A stretch of DNA of 27,671 bases from a virus: IMG/VR virus record IMGVR_UViG_3300027899_000055, positions 1-27,671 of that record; one strand, given 5' to 3'. Shown here one piece after another: positions 14,474 to 22,536 of this stretch; positions within the stretch are counted from its first letter, which is position 1; every line of letters begins with the position of its first letter. The position numbers and the translations under genes were made by a program. The notes under the pieces were generated by a model. It was not told the DNA's origin. It did not search any database and was given only the letters and a program-made list of their open reading frames with translations.

Positions 14474-15679
14474 ATGGCAGAACCTAAAGATGCGCTTGCT
14501 GCGTTTAACAAGTTTAACGACCTACTTGAAAAAAAGGTAAAGTCTAAAATAACACTAATGGGATTCTCAGATATTGATGAGTATATCCCAACTGGAAATT
14601 ATCTTCTAAATGCACAAATGTCGGGTTCAGTATTTGGAGGATATCCAAATACTAGAAGTATTGGTATTGCTGGAGATTCTGGTGCTGGTAAAACCTTCTT
14701 ATGTTTAAATGCTGTTCGTGAATTACAAAAAAAGGATTACTTTGTTTTCTACATTGACACTGAAGGCGCAATCGATCGATCTGATTACACAAAGTTTGGA
14801 GTTGACCTAGCAAAGCTAAAATATCTACGTATGGGTCTAATTAGTGATGTTAAATTCTTTATTAATGACTTTATTGAAACTATGAGAGAAAATCCAGGAC
14901 TAAAACCTGCGATTTTTGTAGATTCAGTAGGTATGCTTGATACAGATAAGAGCAAGCGAGATATGGATGCTGGTAAAAATGCATCAGATATGGGTCTTCG
15001 TTCAAAAGAGATGAGATCGCTATTTAAGTCATTTACTCTTGAGCTTTCAAATCTAAAAGTTCCATTCATATTCACAAACCATACATATGCATCGATGGAT
15101 CAGTATACTCCAAAAGGTATGTCTGGCGGTGGAGGTCCTGAATTCTCAGCATCTATTATCTTAATGTTAAGTAAGGGAACTCTTCGAGATGAATCTAAAA
15201 CTACTACTGGAATTATTGTTCGATCTAAAACTAGAAAAAATCGTTTAGCGAAGCCTATCGATATTGAATTCCATATCTCTTTTCATAAGGGAATGAATCC
15301 ATTCGTAGGTCTTGAACAGTTCGTAAGTTGGGAAAATTGCGGAGTTGGCCGTGGTAAAAAATTAACTGAGAAAGAATTCTCTAAATTTAAACCAACTGAA
15401 CAAGCAGATTGTTCTAAGTTTGAAGTAGGTGGAGAAACTTTCTACTATATGCCAGGAAAACTTGCTAAAAACTATATTAGCCGGCATAATGGAGATGAGA
15501 TTCCAGTAAAAGAATTCTTTACTGATCGATTATTTACAAATGATGTGCTCTTAGAACTTGATGAAAAGGTAATCCAGCCAACTTTTAAGTTTCCAGAAAC
15601 ACAAGAAGGTATTTCGATGTTAGAAACAGATGAGCTTGAAAATTTAAACGGTGAAGATGACTCTGAACCTACGCTCTGA
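14474..15679 (+). CDS. uvsX: UvsX, RecA-family recombinase
   Basis: This ATP-dependent strand-exchange protein forms filaments on ssDNA and drives recombination-dependent replication and repair. The 401-residue protein (T4 UvsX is 391) shows Walker A G67-DSGAGKT at 67-74, the catalytic glutamate E97 in FYIDTEGA, and Walker B AIFVDSVGML around 146-155. A glycine-rich loop L2-like segment, GMSGGGGPEFSAS, lies in the second half, followed by a strand-rich RecA core end. Walker A here is the canonical RecA form rather than the divergent T4 UvsX form. It is preceded by a 46-base A/T-rich gap without Shine-Dalgarno, and its end overlaps the next gene by 23 bases. Helicase, gp46 and gp47 follow downstream. 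Confidence 0.95.
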   Translation: MAEPKDALAAFNKFNDLLEKKVKSKITLMGFSDIDEYIPTGNYLLNAQMSGSVFGGYPNTRSIGIAGDSGAGKTFLCLNAVRELQKKDYFVFYIDTEGAIDRSDYTKFGVDLAKLKYLRMGLISDVKFFINDFIETMRENPGLKPAIFVDSVGMLDTDKSKRDMDAGKNASDMGLRSKEMRSLFKSFTLELSNLKVPFIFTNHTYASMDQYTPKGMSGGGGPEFSASIILMLSKGTLRDESKTTTGIIVRSKTRKNRLAKPIDIEFHISFHKGMNPFVGLEQFVSWENCGVGRGKKLTEKEFSKFKPTEQADCSKFEVGGETFYYMPGKLAKNYISRHNGDEIPVKEFFTDRLFTNDVLLELDEKVIQPTFKFPETQEGISMLETDELENLNGEDDSEPTL

Positions 15680-15992
15680 TCTTCAGATAAAATACTACCT
15701 TGGACTTTATAACGAAGAGGACTTGCATGATGATTCAGCAGTCCTCTTTGATATATTACAATACCTATTAAAGGTAATTCAAGTAAAGCAAAAAAAACTA
15801 GATTTTGAAAATCTTAAGTTTTCTTCAAAGTCTCTAAAATATGTGTTTGGAGATAAGATAAATGATGAAACCTTTAAGACAAATCTTGTTAAAAGAATAA
15901 AGAGTCTAATCGCCGATGAATATTTACAGGTGGATGGTGACTCTCTCAAAATAACTCAAAAAGGAATAACTAATTTTTATATAATCCAATGA
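15657..15992 (+). CDS. Unknown small protein, winged-helix-like C-terminus
   Basis: This protein of 111 residues lies between uvsX and the helicase gene. A GTG two codons upstream (15651) is possible, but the ATG at 15657 is preferred. Its C-terminal half (KTNLVKRIKSLIADEYLQVDGDSLKITQKGITNFYI) reads like a winged-helix module: a helix, a short linker, a two-strand wing, and a closing Thr-x-Lys-Gly segment. The N-terminal half is helical (EEDLHDDSAVLFDILQYLLKVIQVKQKK). It overlaps the uvsX end by 23 bases and the helicase start by four bases. Its place between recombinase and helicase makes a mediator or loader role (in T4: UvsY, gp59) worth considering, without sequence proof. Confidence 0.72.
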   Translation: MTLNLRSDLQIKYYLGLYNEEDLHDDSAVLFDILQYLLKVIQVKQKKLDFENLKFSSKSLKYVFGDKINDETFKTNLVKRIKSLIADEYLQVDGDSLKITQKGITNFYIIQ

Positions 15993-17467
15993 TTGATTTT
16001 ACCGAAAATATCGACTCTCTCGAAAAGATGGTTTGGAACTTTATCTTACACCCAGATAATGAACAAAACGATCTTAAGCCTAAGAGCCATGAATCACTAC
16101 AGAGAGAAGAGTTAATATTAATGGTAAAGCCTAGTTATTTCAATGAGGACGCTAGACAAGAAGCATTTAAACTTGCAATAAAGTTTTTTAGAGAATACGA
16201 AAAAATACCAAATAGAAAAGAACTTCGAAGCTATTTAGAATTAACTAATGCAATTGTAGATGATGACGAATTTGACGACTTATATGCATTCAATTTACGT
16301 GAATACAATTATGACTATCTATACAAATACGTTCGTTCTTTCATACTTCTTAGAAATCTTAACCTTACTGTCTTTGATCTTTTAACATATCTAAAGACTA
16401 CTTCAATTGACCCTGAAAATATCGATAAGATTTCTGAAAAGGTAAGAAATGATATTAGCAGTAAACTTGCAATTAATTTTTCTAGTGGAGACTCTGGACT
16501 AAATTTCTTTGATTCAGAATCGCATATCCAACTTGCAAAAACTGGAAATCCTACTGGATTTACTTTCTTTGACAAAGCACTAGGTGGAGGTTGGAATCCA
16601 AAATCTTTAGTAGTATTTTCAGGAAGACCTAAGGTTGGAAAATCAATGGTTCTTGGAAATATTGCAGCTCGATCCTTCATAATTGGAAATGTTACTGGCT
16701 TAGTAACAGTTGAACTTCCAGAAAGGCAATATATGAAGCGAATAGGCTCAAATATTCTAAATATTCGATCTGACGATTACTCTGGAATTACAGATTCATC
16801 TAAAGCTAAGATAATCTCTACCAAGATTGCAGAGTTAAAGGCTTCTGGTAATATTAAAGGAGAGTTATACGTAAAGGACTTTCCAACTGGAAGTGTTACT
16901 GCAATTGATATAGAAAATTACTTTCTTCGATTAGAGAATAAGATCAATAGAAAATTTAAAGTAATCGTTGTCGACTACCTAAATCTTCTACGTCCAATTA
17001 AAGATCAAAATGGACTATATGAAAAAATCAAAGCAATTTCCGAAGAATTACGCGGTGTTGCTATGCGAAATGAATGGTGCATAATTAGTGCAACCCAAGT
17101 TAGACGAGAAGACGTCGATAATTTCGATCTAGGTATGGAGTCAGTTGCTGAATCCTTTGGACTAATTCATACAGTTGATTCACTATTTGGGTTAATGAGA
17201 AATCCATTAGACGGTAGAATGAAAATTAAAGTAATTGCAAATCGTGATAATGGTTACGAAGAAAGCTACAAATTCTATACAATGCATAAAGATTACTTTA
17301 GACTAACTGAGGAAGTTGGAATAGGTAGTGAATTCTATAGTGATGATGAAGAAGTTAATAGAATGGAAGATCAGTTAAGAACAGAATACTCTGAAATATC
17401 TTCTAGCGGATCACCAAAAGAAAAATCAATAGATGAAGATTACGATGCCCTTTTTAATTCAATATAA
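15989..17467 (+). CDS. 41: Replicative DNA helicase, DnaB family (T4 gp41-like)
   Basis: This is the hexameric 5'-3' helicase of the replication fork. The 492-residue protein has a helical N-terminal domain (1-150), a linker, and a RecA-like motor: Walker A G212-RPKVGKS-219 following GGGWNPKSLVVFS, the arginine/Glu-rich VTVELPERQYMKRIG around 240 (motif 1a), Walker B FKVIVVDYLNLL near 328-339, the sensor segment WCIISATQVRRE, and a late arginine-containing strand (KIKVIANRDNGYEE). This order matches DnaB/gp41. The C-terminal tail is acidic and ends in DEDYDALFNSI, much like the SSB tail (DEYDDLFKDL), suggesting a shared partner-binding motif. It overlaps the upstream gene by four bases. Confidence 0.93.
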   Translation: MIDFTENIDSLEKMVWNFILHPDNEQNDLKPKSHESLQREELILMVKPSYFNEDARQEAFKLAIKFFREYEKIPNRKELRSYLELTNAIVDDDEFDDLYAFNLREYNYDYLYKYVRSFILLRNLNLTVFDLLTYLKTTSIDPENIDKISEKVRNDISSKLAINFSSGDSGLNFFDSESHIQLAKTGNPTGFTFFDKALGGGWNPKSLVVFSGRPKVGKSMVLGNIAARSFIIGNVTGLVTVELPERQYMKRIGSNILNIRSDDYSGITDSSKAKIISTKIAELKASGNIKGELYVKDFPTGSVTAIDIENYFLRLENKINRKFKVIVVDYLNLLRPIKDQNGLYEKIKAISEELRGVAMRNEWCIISATQVRREDVDNFDLGMESVAESFGLIHTVDSLFGLMRNPLDGRMKIKVIANRDNGYEESYKFYTMHKDYFRLTEEVGIGSEFYSDDEEVNRMEDQLRTEYSEISSSGSPKEKSIDEDYDALFNSI

Positions 17468-17482
17468 AATAATCAAGTATGG

Positions 17483-18097
17483 ATGAACCTAGACGAATAC
17501 GACGAAATTGATGGAGAAGAAGAACTCCCATTTCAAGAAGATAACATAGATGAAATTATCGATGAGTCTGAAGAGATTGTTGCCGATCCTGAAGTAATCA
17601 GAGAAGATAAAATATTCAACAACAAGTATAACACTGGTGATGGGTTAGATGATTCTCTTGAATATTCTTATTCTAAGAAAATATCAGTATCTTCTGAATA
17701 CTCTGAAAACTATCTTAAAGATATCTATGAATACGAAGATGCACTAGAGTCAAAGTTTATACTAGATACTATTTTTAACTTTATAGAGCAAGATCAAGAA
17801 CTTTCGGATATACTTAAAAAGTCTTCTCCTACTCCATATATCACAAAATCAAAATTTTCAAAAGATGATGTCAACATTATCTTCAACAAAATAAATGAAA
17901 ATCTTGAAATACAGTCAGCCTCAACCATTTTTTATAGTCCAATTTATATCCTAGAAGTAATCTCTTCTGTTTCATCAATTGAGTATAAAAAGTTATTTGA
18001 TATGTTCGATACAGATATTCAGGAGATGTTATTAACTGAATTAAATAAGAAATATAAATTTCTTGATGTTAAACTAAATAAAAAACGCATTCACTAA
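17483..18097 (+). CDS. Unknown acidic protein between helicase and gp47
   Basis: This 204-residue protein is not recognised. Residues 1-75 are strongly acidic and probably disordered (EIDGEEELPFQEDNIDEIID). Residues 85-200 are rich in predicted helices (ALESKFILDTIFNFIEQDQELSDILKK, then SPIYILEVISSVSSIEYKKLFDMFDTDIQEMLLTELNKKY), ending in a basic tail (KLNKKRIH). An ATG four bases upstream (17479) is in another frame. It begins 15 bases after the helicase and overlaps the next gene by one base (TAATG). Its size and place near the helicase resemble the setting of T4 gp59 (217 residues), the helicase loader, but the sequence gives no direct evidence of homology. Confidence 0.7.
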   Translation: MNLDEYDEIDGEEELPFQEDNIDEIIDESEEIVADPEVIREDKIFNNKYNTGDGLDDSLEYSYSKKISVSSEYSENYLKDIYEYEDALESKFILDTIFNFIEQDQELSDILKKSSPTPYITKSKFSKDDVNIIFNKINENLEIQSASTIFYSPIYILEVISSVSSIEYKKLFDMFDTDIQEMLLTELNKKYKFLDVKLNKKRIH

Positions 18098-18324
18098 TGA
18101 CTTTTATCAAATTAACACATATCACAGGTTCAGACTATATTAATCTTGACCATATTTACCGAATTGTTGAAACTGCGGTCGACGAGATTACAATATACGA
18201 CGCAAATTCAATCTTGCCGATTTCATATACTTTTGCAAGTGCACAAGAGCAAATAGAGGTTCTTGCAAAATTTGAAAGTATCGTAGGGATAATTGATATT
18301 GATAAGCTTGCAGACCAACGATGA
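18097..18324 (+). CDS. Unknown small protein upstream of gp47
   Basis: This 75-residue protein is not firmly recognised. It begins with a compact strand pattern (MTFIKLTHITGSDYINLDHIYRIVE) resembling the short FlbD-like proteins that open with I-K-L-T and then I-N-x-x-x-I; the likeness is slight. A second strand and a helix (YTFASAQEQIEVLAKFESIV) complete a possible small alpha/beta fold. It has no cysteine or signal. It overlaps the preceding stop by one base and the gp47 start by four bases, so it is expressed as part of the recombination operon. Confidence 0.7.
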   Translation: MTFIKLTHITGSDYINLDHIYRIVETAVDEITIYDANSILPISYTFASAQEQIEVLAKFESIVGIIDIDKLADQR

Positions 18325-19430
18325 ATCTAGAAAATATTCGCAAAATATTTGTTCTTGGAGATCTACACTTAGGCGTTAGAAATAACTCTAAAGACTGGTC
18401 AGATATTCAGAGCGAATTCTTGTTAGACTTCTTTCTAAAAAAAGTAGATGAGGACGGTTTTGATCCAAAAAGAGATATACTTGTTCAACTTGGCGATTGG
18501 AATCACGTTCGAGAATCTACAAATACTCGAATCTATAAAATATCTCTAAAGATAGCCGAGACATTTTCAAAGAAATTTAAAAGAGGCGTATTTGTTATTC
18601 TTGGAAACCATGATGTTTATTATAAGGATCGAACAGATACTCACTCGCTTGAGGGATTTACCCTAATGTATCCAAATTTTCATGTTTTTGAAAGTGCTGA
18701 GATATTAAAGATTAACTCAACAAAGTTTCTTATGCTTCCTTGGATAGAGGACGTGCGAGTATTAAAAGAAACAGCAAATGTGTATAACTCAGCAGACTAT
18801 GTCTTTTGTCATGCCGATGTAAAAGGATTTAACCTAAATAGAGTAACCACACTAGAACACGGATTCGATTACGCAGATCTAGCTAATTTTAAGCGCGTTT
18901 ACTCTGGACATATCCACATTCGCCAGGATAAAAACAATGTATTATATGTAGGAACACCTTACGAAATGGATCGAGGAGACCGTGGTAACTCTAAAGGCTT
19001 CTATGTTTTAGAACTAGATAACACTAGTTTAACTGAAAAATTTATTGAAAATACCGTTTCTCCAAAGCATGTAAAATTCGATATTCTAAGTATACTTAAT
19101 ACCACTTCTCTAGAGATCAATGAGTTGTTCAAGAATAACTTTGTCGATATTTCTATTGAATCAAGTTTTTCTTCTAGATTTCCAATTGCTAGGTTCACTG
19201 AGTTAGTCAAAGACTTTGGACACAGACGTCTTGAATTTATTTCATATTCAACTGATCTAGTTAAATCCAAGAGCGATATTGAAATAGACTCAAATTACGA
19301 ATATAATCTATTTAATATACTTGAAGATAGACTCACTGAGATGAATATTGTGAAATACAAATCTGATCAAATCTTCAGCAAGTTTAAAGAAATATATGAT
19401 TCTTTACGAAATTCAAAACAATACGAATAA
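18321..19430 (+). CDS. 47: Recombination endonuclease subunit, SbcD/Mre11 family (T4 gp47-like)
   Basis: This is the nuclease half of the gp46/gp47 complex, which resects DNA ends for UvsX-driven recombination. The 369-residue protein carries the five metallophosphoesterase motifs in order: D14-L-H16 in VLGDLHLGVR, G58-D59-W, G95-N-H97-D98, C163-H164-A-D166, and G196-H197-I-H199 in VYSGHIHI. A capping domain follows to about residue 230, and the remaining C-terminal 130 residues are mixed alpha/beta, as expected for the gp46-binding region. It overlaps the upstream gene by four bases and the gp46 gene by one base (TAATG), the coupling usual for this pair. Confidence 0.94.
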   Translation: MNLENIRKIFVLGDLHLGVRNNSKDWSDIQSEFLLDFFLKKVDEDGFDPKRDILVQLGDWNHVRESTNTRIYKISLKIAETFSKKFKRGVFVILGNHDVYYKDRTDTHSLEGFTLMYPNFHVFESAEILKINSTKFLMLPWIEDVRVLKETANVYNSADYVFCHADVKGFNLNRVTTLEHGFDYADLANFKRVYSGHIHIRQDKNNVLYVGTPYEMDRGDRGNSKGFYVLELDNTSLTEKFIENTVSPKHVKFDILSILNTTSLEINELFKNNFVDISIESSFSSRFPIARFTELVKDFGHRRLEFISYSTDLVKSKSDIEIDSNYEYNLFNILEDRLTEMNIVKYKSDQIFSKFKEIYDSLRNSKQYE

Positions 19431-21103
19431 TGAAACTAGTTGAGTGGTCATATAAAAATATTCTATCTTACGGAAATCTATTACAGACTTTCAAGTTTGA
19501 TGATACTCCTCAATTAATTCTAGTTGAGGGTGAAAACGGTGCAGGTAAATCTTCAATCAAAGAATCACTAACTGTTTCAATTTATGGGAGATCTGCTATT
19601 CGAAAAATGAAAGATATTCCAAACTGGATTAATAAGAATGCATATACGAATGTCAAGTTTCTTACTAATTCTGGTGACTTCGTTGAGATCGATCGAGGAA
19701 TCGAGCCTAACTTTAGTGATATTAAAATAAATGGATCTACCTTTAATCTACCAGACAAGAGAAAAGTTGACGAGTTTGTCGAGGATGAATTAGTAAAGAT
19801 TCCGTTTCCAGTCTTTTGTAATACAATTAGTCTATCCTTTGATGACTTTAAGTCGTTTGTAAACTTAACACAAGCAGACAAGCGAAAAATTGTTGATCGT
19901 ATTTTTGGAATTGACATATTAAGTGATATGCGAGCAGTAGTTAAAGAAGATCTTAAACTAAATCGTAAAGAGCTAGATATAATTAATTCACAAATTGCAA
20001 AAAACGCATCAACTTTACAAAATTCTCTAGACCAACTAGATATTCTAAGAGATCGACTAAGTAAAAAGAAAGAAGAGGAATCTGATACACTAAAGGAGAC
20101 TATTACCAAAAAGACTTCTGAACTAGACACGATCAAAGAAAAGTATACTTCATTTACTCAAAGAATCTCGGATTCTCAAGGAAAACTAAACGAGCTCCGT
20201 GATGAAATTAGTAAAACTCGAGCTTCTACTCATGATCTTGGTGAAAAGCTTGCACTGTATCAACGAAATCGCTGTCCACACTGTCTAAATGATCTAACTA
20301 CTGACTCTTCTACTAAAACTAAGGGGGCAATTGAGAATAAGAAGAAGATACTTGATGAAAAACTTCCAAGTCTTCAAACATCATTTAACGCTCTTAATTC
20401 AGAACTATTAAAGATAACCGAAGATCAAAATACTTCTAAATCTGATTATTATCAAGTAAAGGCAGAACTAGATCAATTTACAATCCAGTTAAAGAAAATG
20501 CTAGCTTCACTAGAGTCAGACGAAACTGAGTCAGTTCAAGCAATTATTGATTCTATTCAATTGGAAATAGGTAAAGACAAGGAGAGTGCATCAACTCGAG
20601 AGCAGTCAGTTGACCTGTTCAGTACACTTGATGATCTCTTATCTGATAATGGAATTAAGAAGACCCTAATCGATAAAATTATACCTACTCTAAATCATAG
20701 AATCAACGAGATTGCAAATGAACTAGAATTCAAATTTTCATTTGAATTTGATAATGATTTTAATCCAATAATTAGCTACCTAGGAATGCAGATTTCTGCA
20801 GAGAGCCTCTCGTCAGGTCAGCGTAAACTAATGAACCTAATTGTTCTTCTTGCATTTATCGAAATAATTAAAATGAAACACAGTCAAATGAACGTAATGT
20901 TTCTTGATGAAATATTTAGTTCTCTTGATAAAAATAATGTTTTTCGGGCACTTGAGATAATCAAAAGGTATTCAGTAAAGTATAATATGACAATATTTGT
21001 TGTATCGCATGAGGCCCTACCTGAAGAATTCTTTAATGCTAGAATTATAGTCGAGTCGACTAACCACTTCTCCGAAATGAAAATAATCACTACCCAAAAC
21101 TAA
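19430..21103 (+). CDS. 46: Recombination endonuclease subunit, SbcC/Rad50 family (T4 gp46-like)
   Basis: This is the SMC-like ATPase partner of gp47. The 557-residue protein has Walker A G34-ENGAGKS-41, the long coiled-coil arms (about 165-280 and 300-400) interrupted by a zinc hook C282-P-H-C285, the ABC signature LSSGQRKLMNL at 460-470, and Walker B MNVMFLDEIFSSLD ending at residue 500. The D-loop and switch histidine follow (VVSHEAL). The length is close to T4 gp46 (560). ATP-driven opening and hook-mediated dimerisation should control gp47 access to DNA ends. It starts at the gp47 stop (one-base overlap) and ends one base before the glycosyltransferase gene. Confidence 0.95.
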   Translation: MKLVEWSYKNILSYGNLLQTFKFDDTPQLILVEGENGAGKSSIKESLTVSIYGRSAIRKMKDIPNWINKNAYTNVKFLTNSGDFVEIDRGIEPNFSDIKINGSTFNLPDKRKVDEFVEDELVKIPFPVFCNTISLSFDDFKSFVNLTQADKRKIVDRIFGIDILSDMRAVVKEDLKLNRKELDIINSQIAKNASTLQNSLDQLDILRDRLSKKKEEESDTLKETITKKTSELDTIKEKYTSFTQRISDSQGKLNELRDEISKTRASTHDLGEKLALYQRNRCPHCLNDLTTDSSTKTKGAIENKKKILDEKLPSLQTSFNALNSELLKITEDQNTSKSDYYQVKAELDQFTIQLKKMLASLESDETESVQAIIDSIQLEIGKDKESASTREQSVDLFSTLDDLLSDNGIKKTLIDKIIPTLNHRINEIANELEFKFSFEFDNDFNPIISYLGMQISAESLSSGQRKLMNLIVLLAFIEIIKMKHSQMNVMFLDEIFSSLDKNNVFRALEIIKRYSVKYNMTIFVVSHEALPEEFFNARIIVESTNHFSEMKIITTQN

Positions 21104-21104
21104 T

Positions 21105-22172
21105 ATGAAAATCTGCCTAACTATGATCGTTAAAAACGAGAGCAAAATAATCTCTCGTCTAATTGATAGCGTACTTCCAATTATCGATTCTTGGTGTATT
21201 GTCGATACTGGAAGTACTGATGATACTATTGAAATTATAAAGAGTAAGTTGTCACATCTCCCTGGAGAAGTTGTTAGTTCTCCTTGGGTAAACTTTGGGT
21301 ATAATCGATCCCAAGTAGTAGAATTATCTAGAAAATGGGGCGATTGGTCACTTACTCTAGATGCAGACATGATCCTAGTAGATAATGGATTTAATAAAAG
21401 TGAACTAGACTCAACGGTTGCTGGATACTATCTATTTCAGAAATCTCCTTCAATCAGTTATTCAAATATGCGATTTCTAAATACTAAGTTTACTTGGAAA
21501 TCTATTGGTGTTACTCACGAATATTATTCAGTTGCTGAACCTAACTCAGATCTTAAAACAATCTATTCACTTGAGATAAATGATATCGGTGATGGCGGTG
21601 CCAAGGCCGATAAGTTTGAAAGAGATATTCGTCTACTTGTTGATGATCTTAAAGTTGATCCAAATAACTCTAGATCACATTTCTATCTAGCAGAGTCTTA
21701 TTACAATACACAACAGTTTGCTCTTGCTAGAAAATATTATAGATCATGTGTTGACTTGACTACTTGGGATCAGGAAAGATTCTTTGCTAAATATAAAATA
21801 GGTCTTGCCTCAATCGCTCTTGTGGAGTCAGATGAAGTTATCTCAGCAGATCTCATGCTTGCTTGGCTAGATCGTCCTCTTCGAGCTGAACCTATCTTCA
21901 GATTAGCTCAATATTTCAAAAGCAAAAATTGGGAAAAAGCTTACGCCCTGCTAAAATTATGTGTAAGTATACCCTATCCACATGGTGAAGCTCTATTTGT
22001 ATTTCCAGATAATTATGGGGCTCATCCGCTAGACGAATTATCACTTGCTTCATGGTACACTGGAAGATTTCATGAGTTTGAAAGCTGCATACTTTCTCTT
22101 AAGACCTATCCAGAATACTACGAAAAACATAAAGATCGTCTTGAAAGCAATCTAAAGTATCTTAAAAAATAA
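21105..22172 (+). CDS. Family 2-like glycosyltransferase with TPR-like repeats
   Basis: This protein is predicted to transfer a sugar from a nucleotide donor to an unknown acceptor. The 355-residue protein opens with the GT-A signature of family 2 enzymes: MKICLTMIVKNES at 1-13, V33-DTGSTDDT at 33-41, and the metal-binding D86-A-D88 in LTLDADMI. After about residue 160 it becomes helical, with a TPR-like motif (SRSHFYLAESYYNTQQFALARKYYRSCVDL, about 189-218) and further helical pairs. There is no signal peptide or membrane helix, so it acts in the cytoplasm. It follows gp46 by one base, but its 3' end overlaps the convergent adhesin gene by 11 bases, with no terminator between. Possible acceptors are virion fibres, DNA bases or host surface molecules; the sequence does not decide. 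Confidence 0.85.
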   Translation: MKICLTMIVKNESKIISRLIDSVLPIIDSWCIVDTGSTDDTIEIIKSKLSHLPGEVVSSPWVNFGYNRSQVVELSRKWGDWSLTLDADMILVDNGFNKSELDSTVAGYYLFQKSPSISYSNMRFLNTKFTWKSIGVTHEYYSVAEPNSDLKTIYSLEINDIGDGGAKADKFERDIRLLVDDLKVDPNNSRSHFYLAESYYNTQQFALARKYYRSCVDLTTWDQERFFAKYKIGLASIALVESDEVISADLMLAWLDRPLRAEPIFRLAQYFKSKNWEKAYALLKLCVSIPYPHGEALFVFPDNYGAHPLDELSLASWYTGRFHEFESCILSLKTYPEYYEKHKDRLESNLKYLKK

Positions 22173-22536
22173 AAGAATAGGCAACTGTCCCTGGTCGAGT
22201 ACCGACATTCCAGTTTAATGTTTCAGCTCCTACTGGAGTAGTACTAACTGTGCCTCCAAATGTCCAGATAGTTTGGCCACTGTTTTGCGATGAATCAATT
22301 CGCGTACCGTTTACATAAATCAGAGATTGTGTCGCACCTGGATCTAGCGTCCAGATAGCCCTAGTTGCTGCACCAGATGATATTATTGTAGGTCTTGCGG
22401 TAGTCGCTAAACCTCCTGTGATGCTTACCGCTGCTCTAGTTCGATATGCAACAAGTTCTTGTAGTGTAATGTTAAATGTTCCTGCGGTAGAACATATTAA
22501 GTTATTGCAATCCCAACCAGCTGTTCCTGTAAAAGT
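22162..22536 (-). other. C-terminal module shared by both solenoid proteins (copy in the 680-residue protein)
   Basis: Residues 557-680 align by eye with the last 121 residues of the upstream neighbour (24208-24573). Shared points are TFTGT-x-GW-x-C, L-x-C-S, ITLQ, A-x-W-x-L, ATQS-x-x-YV, IDSS, TIW-(T/S)-F and a final SF-x-F. The module may be a receptor-binding, capping or trimerisation domain; the role is inferred from its position at the end of both proteins. Confidence 0.7.

Noticed and set aside
15651-15656. GTG start for the small gene after uvsX
   Set aside because: It adds only two residues; the ATG at 15657 is a more likely start.
19582-20136. 184-codon minus-strand frame inside gp46, and similar frames in gp47, UvsX, helicase and nrdA
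   Set aside because: They are shadows of well-supported genes, rich in Ser and Leu from complemented codons, with no motifs.
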